The notes beneath the pieces are model-generated. The model ran no database searches, was not told where the DNA came from, and worked only from the letters and a program-made list of their open reading frames with translations. A stretch of DNA of 64,000 nt from UBA2421 sp002343075 (GTDB taxonomy: Bacteria; Planctomycetota; Phycisphaerae; Tepidisphaerales; Tepidisphaeraceae). The stretch is taken from NCBI GenBank assembly GCA_937982565.1, contig CALJLN010000017.1:1-64000 (forward strand), in the 5' to 3' direction. Positions 42,056 through 50,510 of this stretch are shown one piece after another. A program made the position numbers and the translations under genes. Positions within the stretch are counted from its first letter, which is position 1, and the number at the start of each line of letters is the position of its first letter.

Positions 42056-44815
42056 CTAAACCGAGAACAACTCCACTGGCCCGGCAAACACGTTGCCGGG
42101 CCCCGCGATATGCACAAGGATTGAAATCGAGAGCTTCTCCGCGGTGGGTGGGAATGGCACCGCCATCGCGCCATCTCGGGAGCCATCGCGCGCGGGTGCC
42201 GGAGACACCTCAGTTGCGTCGATGAGCACTTCAGCCGGCCCTTTGATGCCGCTGATCAGAATGCGCCCCCCCGTCTCCTGCATCGATTTCGGCGGGGTGA
42301 AGGTAGTGCGGTAAATGACGTACCCCGCCTGCGTCACCGAGTGCCCGCCAGCGGTGCCGAGGGTGATCCGCTCCCACGAATTCATATCGGCGGCAGCGAT
42401 GGCCTGATTGGGGTCGGGCCGGTCGGGCGTAACTGGGCTGACGCGCCAATCGGCCAGCAGGTGCCGCTTCTGCACCGGCTCGACTATCGGCGGTAGCGCG
42501 GCGGGGGCGACGGATTGCAGCACCAGCTTCGACGGCTTCAGCCCTTCCGCGGTGGCGGTAATGGTAATCTCGCCCGGCTCGCGCGTGGTTTGCACAATTA
42601 ACTGCGCGATGCCGTTAAACAACGACCGCGCCGACGCCTTATCAGGCTCATGGCATTTCGGATCGCCGTTGCCCGTGCCGAGCAGCACCGCAGGGCCGGA
42701 TATGGTAAAGCGAACATAGTCCCCCGCGGTCGGAACGGGGTTTCTCTCATCATCAAGGGCCGCAACCAGGATCGGCAGAGCCAGTTGTCCGTCAGCGGGG
42801 ACGGTCGAGGCCCTGGCATGCAGCATGGGAAGAACGATCAGCTCGCTCGCCGGGCCGGTGGTCACTTCCTCCTGCATCGCAGCAAGCTCGCCGGCGATGT
42901 AACCCTTCGCGGTGAGCAAGCCGGGGACAAATGGAATGCGCCACGTCGCCATCTCGATCGGATCGACCCGCTGCCGGCCCAGCGAGCGGTCATTGAGCAG
43001 CACTTCGGCCTCGTCACAATTGGTGTATACCTTCAACTCGACCATCTCGCCGGGGCGGCGGTTCCAGTGGCCCAGCAGATGTACCATTGGCTGATTCGAC
43101 CACCACGCCTGGTGCAGATAAAACGAGTCTTTCTCAAATCCGCACGCATCGAGAAAACCCATCTGCGAGTTCACGCACGGCCAACGGCCGGGCATCGGCT
43201 CGCCGCGGTAGTCGAAACCTGTCCAGACAAACAATCCGGCTACGTACGGGCGAGTGGACACGAACCGCCATGTCTCCCGCGCCGTCTCACCCCACGGATG
43301 CTTCTCCGAATCGTCGGCGGCGAGGTGGCATGCCGATTCGTCGGTGGTGTAAACCCCGCGCGTCGAAACCATACAGTGCGTCTCGCCGGCGATCAGCGGC
43401 TTGGCTGGAAACTTCTCGTGATAGGCATCGTGCGTCGGCAGTTGGTAGTTAATGCACATGACATCGAGCGCGTCGCCAATGCAGCCGTCGTTTAAAACCC
43501 CCCCACTCACGGCGGCGGTCACCGGACGCGTTGGGTCGAGGCGCTTCACCTCGGCAACCATCGTCTCGGCGATCTGTTTGCTCACCGGCGAAGTCTGGAT
43601 CGATTCTTCATTGCAAATCGACCAAAGAATGATGCTCGGATGATTGCGGTCGCGCAGCACCATGCTGCGAAGCTGACTCATGTGCTGCGGCGACGACCCA
43701 AACGCGCGGTTTTCGTCCATTACCAGCATGCCCAGCCGATCGCACGCATCGAGCAGTTCCTTCGCCGGCGGGTGATGCGCGGCGCGGTAGGCGTTGCAGC
43801 CAGACTCCTTCAGTTTTTGGATTCTGAACGCGTGAATGGAATCCGGCAGCGCCACCCCAAGACCGGCATGATCCTGATGATTGCAGGTGCCCAGGATCTT
43901 CACAGGCTGGTCATTGAGAAAGAAGCCTTCCTTTGCATCGAAGCGGATAGTTCGAAAGCCAAACGTCGTCTCAACGCAATCCAGCGACTCGCCGGCATGG
44001 TTAAGGGTTGTGCGGAGCGTGTAGAGCGATGGGGAATCGATCGACCAGAGCGCCGGCGATCGCACATCAACCGCCGTCTGCAGCGCCTGGGCGCGCCTCG
44101 ACGGGATGGACAACTCTCTGGCGACCTGTGCGACGATAGTCCCGTCGGGGGCGATGATCTCTGACAACACCTCAATCGACGTCACCGCAGGCAGCGAGTT
44201 ATGCACGGTCGTCTCAATCGCCGCGGTCCAGAGCTTTCTTTGCAACGGTCGCGGGGCGACGAAAACGCCGCCGTCGGGCACATGAATCGGCGATGTCTTG
44301 GTCAGCCAGACGTGCCGGTAGATACCCGCCCCCTCGTACCACCATCCCTCAGCAAATGTGGCATCGACCCTCACTGCGACGACGTTAAGCGTTTCGCCAT
44401 ATTGCGCGACGTCGCTGATATCGATGGTGAACGGGGTGTAGCCGCAAAAGTGGCGGTGCAGGAGGTGGCCGTTGACATACACTGTGCAATGTGTCGCCAC
44501 GCCGTCGAAGGTGATGCTGATCCTTCGCCCGCGGTCGGATTCGTCGAGGGCGAAGTGTCTGCGGTACCACCCCACCCCGCGGGGCAGGAAGCCAGCGCTA
44601 AGGTGATTTGATGGATCAAACTTGCCTTCGACGCTCCAATCGTGCGGCAGTTTGAGCCTCCGCCAATCCGAATCATCGTAGTTCACGCGCGCCGCCCCGC
44701 GCGACCAGCCCGCTTTGTGGTTCATGTACGCGGCGACGTGCGTATTGGGCAAGGGCGACTCGATATCGCCGAGGTGAAACAGCCAGCCGTAGTCAAAGTT
44801 GAGCTTCTCACGCAT
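42056..44815 (-). CDS. GH2-family glycoside hydrolase (beta-galactosidase/glucuronidase-like)
   Basis: 919 residues from the ATG at 44815; the frame is open to 44929 but the extra part is not family-like. Domains: N-terminal sugar-binding jelly roll (LPHDWSVEGKF, FDGVATHCTVYVNG), Ig-like domain, TIM barrel (about 300-590) and C-terminal DUF4982-like and binding domains. The acid/base Glu403 is in SICNEES and the nucleophile Glu478 in IAGETHC, both intact. No signal peptide is visible with this start. The family covers beta-galactosidase, beta-glucuronidase, beta-mannosidase and arabinopyranosidase; the exact sugar is open. It follows the pectate lyase on the same strand. Confidence 0.9.
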   Translation of the reverse strand: MREKLNFDYGWLFHLGDIESPLPNTHVAAYMNHKAGWSRGAARVNYDDSDWRRLKLPHDWSVEGKFDPSNHLSAGFLPRGVGWYRRHFALDESDRGRRISITFDGVATHCTVYVNGHLLHRHFCGYTPFTIDISDVAQYGETLNVVAVRVDATFAEGWWYEGAGIYRHVWLTKTSPIHVPDGGVFVAPRPLQRKLWTAAIETTVHNSLPAVTSIEVLSEIIAPDGTIVAQVARELSIPSRRAQALQTAVDVRSPALWSIDSPSLYTLRTTLNHAGESLDCVETTFGFRTIRFDAKEGFFLNDQPVKILGTCNHQDHAGLGVALPDSIHAFRIQKLKESGCNAYRAAHHPPAKELLDACDRLGMLVMDENRAFGSSPQHMSQLRSMVLRDRNHPSIILWSICNEESIQTSPVSKQIAETMVAEVKRLDPTRPVTAAVSGGVLNDGCIGDALDVMCINYQLPTHDAYHEKFPAKPLIAGETHCMVSTRGVYTTDESACHLAADDSEKHPWGETARETWRFVSTRPYVAGLFVWTGFDYRGEPMPGRWPCVNSQMGFLDACGFEKDSFYLHQAWWSNQPMVHLLGHWNRRPGEMVELKVYTNCDEAEVLLNDRSLGRQRVDPIEMATWRIPFVPGLLTAKGYIAGELAAMQEEVTTGPASELIVLPMLHARASTVPADGQLALPILVAALDDERNPVPTAGDYVRFTISGPAVLLGTGNGDPKCHEPDKASARSLFNGIAQLIVQTTREPGEITITATAEGLKPSKLVLQSVAPAALPPIVEPVQKRHLLADWRVSPVTPDRPDPNQAIAAADMNSWERITLGTAGGHSVTQAGYVIYRTTFTPPKSMQETGGRILISGIKGPAEVLIDATEVSPAPARDGSRDGAMAVPFPPTAEKLSISILVHIAGPGNVFAGPVELFSV

Positions 44816-44980
44816 GTGTAGGCGATTGTACAGGATTGGCGGGCTATTCTTCTGCCAAATGTCACCGGCACGCAAAACGCCTGAATGGCGAAATGCACCC
44901 TGCCAGGTAAACCGTTCGCCTTCCTCCACACCCGTTCTTCGGAATTCGTCATTCGAGTTTGATTCCGATTTCTGGCTTCG

Positions 44981-46042
44981 TCATTCTGGCTGAACAGCCA
45001 GCTTTGCCTTCCACTCGGGGTACTCGGTATCGACGAATTTCTTCGGCCAATACTTCAGCCACTGGTAACCGGTTCGACGTTCGATGCTGATATCCGCCAG
45101 ATCATAATACACCTTGCCATCTCGATCGCCGAAGATCGGTTTGTTGCTGCCGATCTCATAAAACCGCGCCCACATCGGCGGAGCGGTGGGGTCTGCAACC
45201 ACGAAACGATCATACCCGCGCGGTGTGCCTTCCTGCGGGCGATCTTCCACCCGGATGCCAACAATCTTCACCGAGTCAAGCCAGGCATGGGCGGCATCGA
45301 CGGCCCGCACAACCTCCCTGGACGGCGCTTCAATCGCCATCAGCGCATGCACGATGCCAATGGTCTCGCACCCGCTGGTGCTAACCGGTTCAAATGTCCT
45401 GGCAGATTTCGGAGTAAAGTCGTTTTGATCGTGCTGGGCACACCACGCAGTGAGCTTGCCGTCAACCCTGATCTGCGTTTTCAGAATCACCTCGATACCC
45501 TTGTCCCAGGCCTGCATTGCCGCGGCGCGGTCGGCTGTGGGGACAAACTGATACAAGCTGTCATCCCGAGCCACCTCGCGGCAGAAAAACATGAGGCGAA
45601 CGGTTGTTCCGTCGTTGTAGGTAATGTATTGGCTGTAATCCCCGCGATGCGGGTATTGCTGCGGCCAGCCGCCTGATGGCAGACGCGCTTCCAGGATGTA
45701 TCGCAAGCCTCTCTCGAATGCATCAGCATACTGCTGTTGCCCGGTAGCGACGTGCATGCGTGCCAGATAACGCAGCTCGTCGGTGGTCGCACTGTTATCA
45801 AACGTAGAGCCAAGCTTAGCAGGGTCACCATCGTACAACTTCGCAGCGGTGTCAGTGTTGCTTGGCCAGCCCCCTCGGGGCGACTGGTGACTGAGGATGT
45901 TCGCGGCAATCAGCTTCGCCTCATCCGACCCAAACCACTCCGCGGGCTTGCCGAAGTGTTTGTTCGCCGAGGTGCCGGCGGCGGGCAGATTTGCGTGCAA
46001 TCCCAGCAGGCAAATGAAGGCGAGAACGAATTGACAGCGCAT
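44981..46042 (-). CDS. Secreted pectate lyase (PL10)
   Basis: 353 residues from the ATG at 46042 (GAGGAG upstream), with a signal peptide (CQFVLAFICLLGLHANLPAAG). The PL10 alpha/alpha-toroid is recognisable: IAANILSHQSPRGGWPSNTDTA, GSTFDNSATTDELRYLA, PSGGWPQQYPHRGDYSQYITYNDGT and a SARTFEPVSTSGCETIGIVHALM loop that corresponds to the AYELPSLSGxE motif, followed by RFYEIGSNKPIFGDRDG. It cleaves polygalacturonate by beta-elimination, giving 4,5-unsaturated galacturonides. It lies upstream of GH2 and downstream of the SDR gene on one strand. Confidence 0.9.
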   Translation of the reverse strand: MRCQFVLAFICLLGLHANLPAAGTSANKHFGKPAEWFGSDEAKLIAANILSHQSPRGGWPSNTDTAAKLYDGDPAKLGSTFDNSATTDELRYLARMHVATGQQQYADAFERGLRYILEARLPSGGWPQQYPHRGDYSQYITYNDGTTVRLMFFCREVARDDSLYQFVPTADRAAAMQAWDKGIEVILKTQIRVDGKLTAWCAQHDQNDFTPKSARTFEPVSTSGCETIGIVHALMAIEAPSREVVRAVDAAHAWLDSVKIVGIRVEDRPQEGTPRGYDRFVVADPTAPPMWARFYEIGSNKPIFGDRDGKVYYDLADISIERRTGYQWLKYWPKKFVDTEYPEWKAKLAVQPE

Positions 46043-46082
46043 TGGCACTCCTCACTGCAGATTCAGAGTTGTCCATCGAAGC

Positions 46083-46847
46083 CTAGAACCCAATACTGGC
46101 CCCGCCGTCGACAGGCAGGCAGACACCCGTGATAAACCGCGCCGCCGGCGATGACAGATAGACCGCGGCCCAGCCGACATCTTCCGCCTCGCCAAACTTC
46201 GCCATCGGGGTTCGCCCGAGAATCTTCGCTTGTCGTGCGGGATCATTGGCCATCGCTTTTCGGAGCATCGGCGAATCAATCCAGCCGGGCGCGATTGCAT
46301 TGACACGAATGCCGTGCGGCGCAACTTCGGTGGCCAGCGAACGAACCATTCCCAGATGCGCCGCCTTGGCCGCCGAGTAGGCGATGACCATCGGAATACC
46401 GATGAGTGAGGCCATGGATGCGGTGAACAAAATGTGCCCGCGCCGCGACTGAATCATCCCCGGCAGCGCCGCGGCAATCAGCGCGTGGGCTGCGTGCACA
46501 TGGGTCTGCATGACGGCATTAAACTCATCAGGCGTGGTTTCATCGGCCATTTTCTTGAGATGAATGCCGGCATTATTGATGAGAATCGACAGCGACGACT
46601 CTGAGACGTCCTGTGCGCGCGCGATCAAGTCTGCGGCATGATCGAGATGGGTCACATCATGCACAACCATCGACGCCGCCGGGCCAAGTTCTCTCACCGC
46701 CGTCGCAAGTTCAGTTTCGCGCCGGCCCACGAGGACGACCTTCGCGCCCGAGCGGGTCAGGCATCGCGCCATTCCAAGGCCAAGCCCCGTGCCCCCGCCG
46801 GTGATGAGGGCCGTTTCGCCGGCGAGGTTGAAGGATGAATCGTGCAA
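46083..46847 (-). CDS. Short-chain dehydrogenase, KduD/gluconate-dehydrogenase-like
   Basis: 254 residues starting at a TTG. Classical SDR features: TGGGTGLGLGMARCL NAD(P) motif, NNAG at 91-94, catalytic Ser144, Tyr157 and Lys161 (YSAAK), and a VNAIAPGWIDSPM substrate-lid strand. It resembles gluconate 5-dehydrogenase and 2-dehydro-3-deoxygluconate 5-dehydrogenase (KduD). KduD reduces the product of unsaturated galacturonate, and this gene sits next to a pectate lyase, so KduD activity is plausible but unproven. KduI was not seen nearby. Confidence 0.88.
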   Translation of the reverse strand: MHDSSFNLAGETALITGGGTGLGLGMARCLTRSGAKVVLVGRRETELATAVRELGPAASMVVHDVTHLDHAADLIARAQDVSESSLSILINNAGIHLKKMADETTPDEFNAVMQTHVHAAHALIAAALPGMIQSRRGHILFTASMASLIGIPMVIAYSAAKAAHLGMVRSLATEVAPHGIRVNAIAPGWIDSPMLRKAMANDPARQAKILGRTPMAKFGEAEDVGWAAVYLSSPAARFITGVCLPVDGGASIGF

Positions 46848-46895
46848 GGCAGATTGCTTTCTGAACAGCGGGTTGTTGCTGACCAGCCGACAGGT

Positions 46896-47822
46896 TCAGG
46901 CTTGAAAGACCGATTTCAAGTAGGCGGCATTTGCGCCAAAGTTTTCTTTGACACTTTTCCCGCCGACGCGCGACCGTTCCAGGGTCAGCCATCCTGAGTA
47001 GCCGATTTCGTCAAGTGCCTGTTTCACGTTCTTCATATCTAGCCGCGGGTTGTCCTGCAGCCAGTGGCCGTCGTCGTCGGTGCAGTGAATTTGACAGACG
47101 CGATCTTTGCCAAGTTTGCGAAGCTCATCGCCGACGTCCAACCCGGCCTTCAGCGGCGACTGAAAATTGAAGTACGCCTGAACGCCGGGCGAACCGATTT
47201 CATCAAGCAACCGATTGTAGCCATCGGCATCGGTGTTGGCTTCAAGCCCGAGTACGAGCTTCGCTGCCTCGATCTGCGGCGCGTGTTGCCGAAGCCGATC
47301 GACAATTTTCTTGCGAATGCCTGCATCGGTGATGTCCCCACGAACACCCAGCGGCAGGAAGCCGACCCGAATCTGCATTTGGTGCGCTGTTTCCATCCAC
47401 TGCTCGATCGTGCGATCTGCAGCGGGATGATCGGCGAACGACTGCGCGTAGTATGCTGTCATCGCCAGGGATGAAAACGCCAGGCCGGTAGCCTCGGCGG
47501 TATTGATAAACTGCTCGCGAATCGTGGCATCGGCAAGTTGATTATCAAACTGCGGCCGCTGGCCCAGCCCGCCCATGTCCAGCTCGACGCCGTCGGCTCC
47601 GATTTCCCTGGCAAGCTTGATCGCCCCAAGCTTCTGCCGCTTCAGCAGCATAATGTCACAAACAGAGATTCGATAGCGATGGAGATGGTTGCCGGCCGTC
47701 GGCTGCCCAAGCGCCGTGCCCGCCGCGAGTCCCGCCACGGCGGCAAGGGTAGTTTTTACGAATCCCCGGCGGGTCAGGCGGCCTCCGGTTGTGGTTTGCG
47801 GCTCATTAAGCATGTATGGCAT
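46896..47822 (-). CDS. Tat-exported sugar phosphate isomerase/epimerase-like TIM barrel
   Basis: 308 residues from the ATG at 47822, five bases after GGAGGA. A twin-arginine signal (LTRRGFVKTTLAAVAGLAAG) precedes an AP-endonuclease-2/xylose-isomerase-like barrel: GADGVELDMGG, GLAFSSLAMTAY, LVLGLEANTDADGYNRLLDEIG, HCTDDDGHWL and GYSGWLTLERSRVGG. The metal-binding acidic and His residues of the fold are present. Exported members of this superfamily are common in planctomycetes and of unknown function; they need not be isomerases. It is in line with the SDR gene and divergent from the apiosidase-like gene. Confidence 0.85.
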   Translation of the reverse strand: MPYMLNEPQTTTGGRLTRRGFVKTTLAAVAGLAAGTALGQPTAGNHLHRYRISVCDIMLLKRQKLGAIKLAREIGADGVELDMGGLGQRPQFDNQLADATIREQFINTAEATGLAFSSLAMTAYYAQSFADHPAADRTIEQWMETAHQMQIRVGFLPLGVRGDITDAGIRKKIVDRLRQHAPQIEAAKLVLGLEANTDADGYNRLLDEIGSPGVQAYFNFQSPLKAGLDVGDELRKLGKDRVCQIHCTDDDGHWLQDNPRLDMKNVKQALDEIGYSGWLTLERSRVGGKSVKENFGANAAYLKSVFQA

Positions 47823-48047
47823 GGATTTCCTCCGTCTGACGCGTGGACAACAACCTGATTCCGCGCCAGGCACTATGCCCCATCACTCTGAAGTTCGCAT
47901 CTATTCGTTGCGGTTTGTATAACAGTTCTGCCCGTTTTCCGAAGCGATGGGCTGCAAATTCACCGGGTATCCTGATGCAAGGCGTCGGCGGTGTTCGAGC
48001 GGCCGGGTTCGATTTGCGTTTTGGTCAGGAATGAAGGCTGCAGATTT

Positions 48048-49598
48048 ATGAGCACGTGGGTCGAGCAATGGGATATCTTCGAGTTTTCAACAGCCGGCCC
48101 TACCGAGGGCAATCCGTTTGTTGATGTCAGCTTTGGAGCGAAGTTCTCGCAAGCTGGCCGCGAACTGCTGGTTGCAGGCTTCTATGATGGCGAAGGCATT
48201 TACCGGGTACGGTTCATGCCACCGGCGCAGGGTGAATGGCGATTTGAGACCCACAGCAACTGCAATGACCTAGCTGGCAAAGCCGGGACTTTCACCGTCG
48301 TCGCCCCCACGGGCAACAACCGCGGGCCGGTGCGGGTTCACAACACCTTTCACTTCCAATACGCCGACGGCACACCCTACAAGCAAATCGGCACCACTGC
48401 ATACGCATGGACGCACCAGGGCACCGAATTGGAAGAACTCACCCTCACCGCGCTCCGGCGGGCACCGTTCAACAAGATTCGCATGTGCGTCTTTCCGAAA
48501 CGCTATGCGTTCAACGCCAACGAGCCGCCCCTTTACGCCTTTGCAGGTACAGCACCCAACAAGTGGGATTTCACACGTTTCAACCCCGAATTCTGGCGTC
48601 ACCAGGAAAAGCGGATTTCGCAGCTACGCGACATGGGGATCGAGGCCGATCTAATCTTGTTTCATCCCTACGATGAAGGTCACTGGGGCTTCGATCGCAT
48701 GGACGCCGCCAGCGACGAGCGCTATCTCAAGTATTGTATCGCTCGCTTCGGGGCCTACCGCAATGTGTGGTGGTCAATGGCCAATGAATTCGACTTCATG
48801 AAGACGAAGCAGCCCGCCGATTGGGATCGTTACTTCGAGATAGTTTGCGAGAATGACCCATTCGACCACTTGCGCAGCATTCACAATGGCCGGCTCATCT
48901 ACGACCACAACAAGCCGTGGGTCACGCACGCCAGCATTCAGAATGGCAGCGCAGTCGAAGACTTCGGCCGGGCGATATTGTATCGCGACGTGTACCGTAA
49001 GCCCGTGGTATTTGATGAAGTAAAATACGAAGGCAACATTCCCCAGCGGTGGGGAGACATCTCCGCCGAGGAGATGGTGCACCGATTCTGGCAGGGTACG
49101 ATCGCCGGGACATATGTGGGGCATGGCGAGACCTACAAACACCCGAATGATGTTATCTGGTGGGCCAGAGGCGGGGAATTGCATGGCAAGAGCCCGCCAC
49201 GCATCGCATTTCTGCGCAAACTGCTGGAAGAAGGCCCGGCGAATGGCCTCGAACCGATCGACAAGTGGCAAGACGTTCACACCGTCGGCGAGGCCGGGGC
49301 CCACTACCTCGTCTACTTCGGCAAGCTTACCCCGACCGAGTGGGAGTTCAGCCTGCCGCGGGCAGGCCTGAATGCGGGCATGCGGTTCAGGGCAGAGATC
49401 ATCGACACATGGAACATGTCCGTCGAGGCTGTTGACGGCACCTTCACCATCATCGAAGACGCCACCTACCGATATCGCAGTGAGAGCCTGCGCAAGATCA
49501 AACTACCGGGAAAAAAGTGGATGGCCCTCCGCATCACCCGGCTCGAGGGCGACCGGGTGACCTTCCACGAAGGCAAGAAAATCTACGGCGAAGGCTGA
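48048..49598 (+). CDS. Apiosidase-like (DUF4038) glycoside hydrolase with DUF5060 and DUF5605
   Basis: 516 residues from the ATG at 48048. Residues about 1-95 are a DUF5060-like Ig domain (VEQWDIFEFSTAGP, YRVRFMPPAQGEWRFET). A TIM barrel follows (about 105-400: HFQYADGTPYKQIGTTAYAW, KIRMCVFPKRYAFN, NVWWSMANEFDFMK with the probable acid/base Glu, and VVFDEVKYEG with a second Glu). A beta-rich DUF5605-like end (ITRLEGDRVTFHEGKK) completes it. The barrel is of the type NCBI calls apiosidase-like, to which the GH140 apiosidases of RG-II breakdown belong. No signal peptide is seen. True apiosidase activity is inference. Confidence 0.82.
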   Translation: MSTWVEQWDIFEFSTAGPTEGNPFVDVSFGAKFSQAGRELLVAGFYDGEGIYRVRFMPPAQGEWRFETHSNCNDLAGKAGTFTVVAPTGNNRGPVRVHNTFHFQYADGTPYKQIGTTAYAWTHQGTELEELTLTALRRAPFNKIRMCVFPKRYAFNANEPPLYAFAGTAPNKWDFTRFNPEFWRHQEKRISQLRDMGIEADLILFHPYDEGHWGFDRMDAASDERYLKYCIARFGAYRNVWWSMANEFDFMKTKQPADWDRYFEIVCENDPFDHLRSIHNGRLIYDHNKPWVTHASIQNGSAVEDFGRAILYRDVYRKPVVFDEVKYEGNIPQRWGDISAEEMVHRFWQGTIAGTYVGHGETYKHPNDVIWWARGGELHGKSPPRIAFLRKLLEEGPANGLEPIDKWQDVHTVGEAGAHYLVYFGKLTPTEWEFSLPRAGLNAGMRFRAEIIDTWNMSVEAVDGTFTIIEDATYRYRSESLRKIKLPGKKWMALRITRLEGDRVTFHEGKKIYGEG

Positions 49599-49721
49599 TC
49601 GCACGAGCTGCTCATCTGAGTTTTCTTGCAATCTACGCCACCACGGCACGACACAGGCTCTGTAGCAGCGCTGCGCGTGCATGCTGCCATGTCTAAAACG
49701 GGCGTTTAGAGGAGAAGAATC

Positions 49722-50315
49722 ATGTTTTTAATCCGTCCGCGCGAGTCTGCGCGTCTTCTTGCCGCTGCCGTCGTCACCGGGCTTGCCGCGATTGCATCGG
49801 CTCACCAAGTTGTCTACAGCGGGGCAATGTCCGGCCCAGCCGAAGCACCCCCGAATGCCTCGCCGGGAGTGGGCATTGCCACTGTCACCGTTGATCTGGA
49901 CTTGGCGACCTTCCGAATCCAGGCGAATTTCTCCGGACTGACAGGCACCACAACCGCCGCGCACATTCACGGATTGACCGCGGTCCCGGGCGCGGGCGTT
50001 GCGGGCGTTGCTACGCAAACGCCGTCTTTCACCGGCTTTCCGCTCGGCGTAACTTCGGGGGTAATGGACACAACCTACGATATGACGCTCGCCTCAAGCT
50101 ACAACGCGTCGTTCATCACCGCCAACGGCGGGACCGTCGGCGGGGCCTTCCAGGCGCTTCTCACGGGCCTCGAGCAAGGCAGAACTTATTTCAACATTCA
50201 CTCCACCACCTTCCCCGGCGGGGAAATCAGGGGCTTTCTCATCCCGGAACCGGCCAGCCTGAGCCTGCTGGCAGGCATTCCACTCATCATGCTCCGGCGC
50301 AACCGAAAGACATAA
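49722..50315 (+). CDS. Secreted CHRD-domain protein with PEP-CTERM tail
   Basis: 197 residues; GAGGAG lies just upstream of the ATG. A signal peptide (LLAAAVVTGLAAIASA) is followed by one CHRD domain (YSGAMSGPAEAPPNASPGVG, TTAAHIHG, TYFNIHSTTFPGGEIRG), named after the BMP antagonist chordin and common in secreted bacterial proteins. The end is IPEPASLSLL, a hydrophobic run, then RRNRK, a PEP-CTERM anchor. No catalytic residues are known for CHRD. It is followed by a strong hairpin at 50364. Confidence 0.9.
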   Translation: MFLIRPRESARLLAAAVVTGLAAIASAHQVVYSGAMSGPAEAPPNASPGVGIATVTVDLDLATFRIQANFSGLTGTTTAAHIHGLTAVPGAGVAGVATQTPSFTGFPLGVTSGVMDTTYDMTLASSYNASFITANGGTVGGAFQALLTGLEQGRTYFNIHSTTFPGGEIRGFLIPEPASLSLLAGIPLIMLRRNRKT

Positions 50316-50363
50316 GACTCGCTTCTGCGCCTCATTTTCGGCCCGCAAGCTACCACAAGTGCC

Positions 50364-50387
50364 AAACCCCGACCCCCGTCGGGGTTT
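50364..50387 (+). terminator. Hairpin, likely terminator of the CHRD gene
   Basis: AAACCCCGAC pairs perfectly with GTCGGGGTTT around a CCCC loop. It lies 48 bases after the CHRD stop and before the five-gene operon. Only a short T-run follows, so factor-independent termination is probable rather than certain. Confidence 0.6.
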
Positions 50388-50510
50388 GCTCTTGCGCCCT
50401 TTCCAACGAAACGATCGCGCATTGCAAGCGTCGCGGGTTTTCCGCTTGCGACGTGCGGGGTAAAACAACTAATGGTGCCATCGGACGTATGTGGAAACCC
50501 AGAAAGCGGC

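Noticed and set aside
42650..43495. 281-codon plus-strand frame
   Set aside because: Antisense shadow of the GH2 gene, which has both catalytic glutamates.
46083..46847. Firm call of KduD
   Set aside because: SDR family members with this pattern include gluconate dehydrogenases; only context favours KduD.
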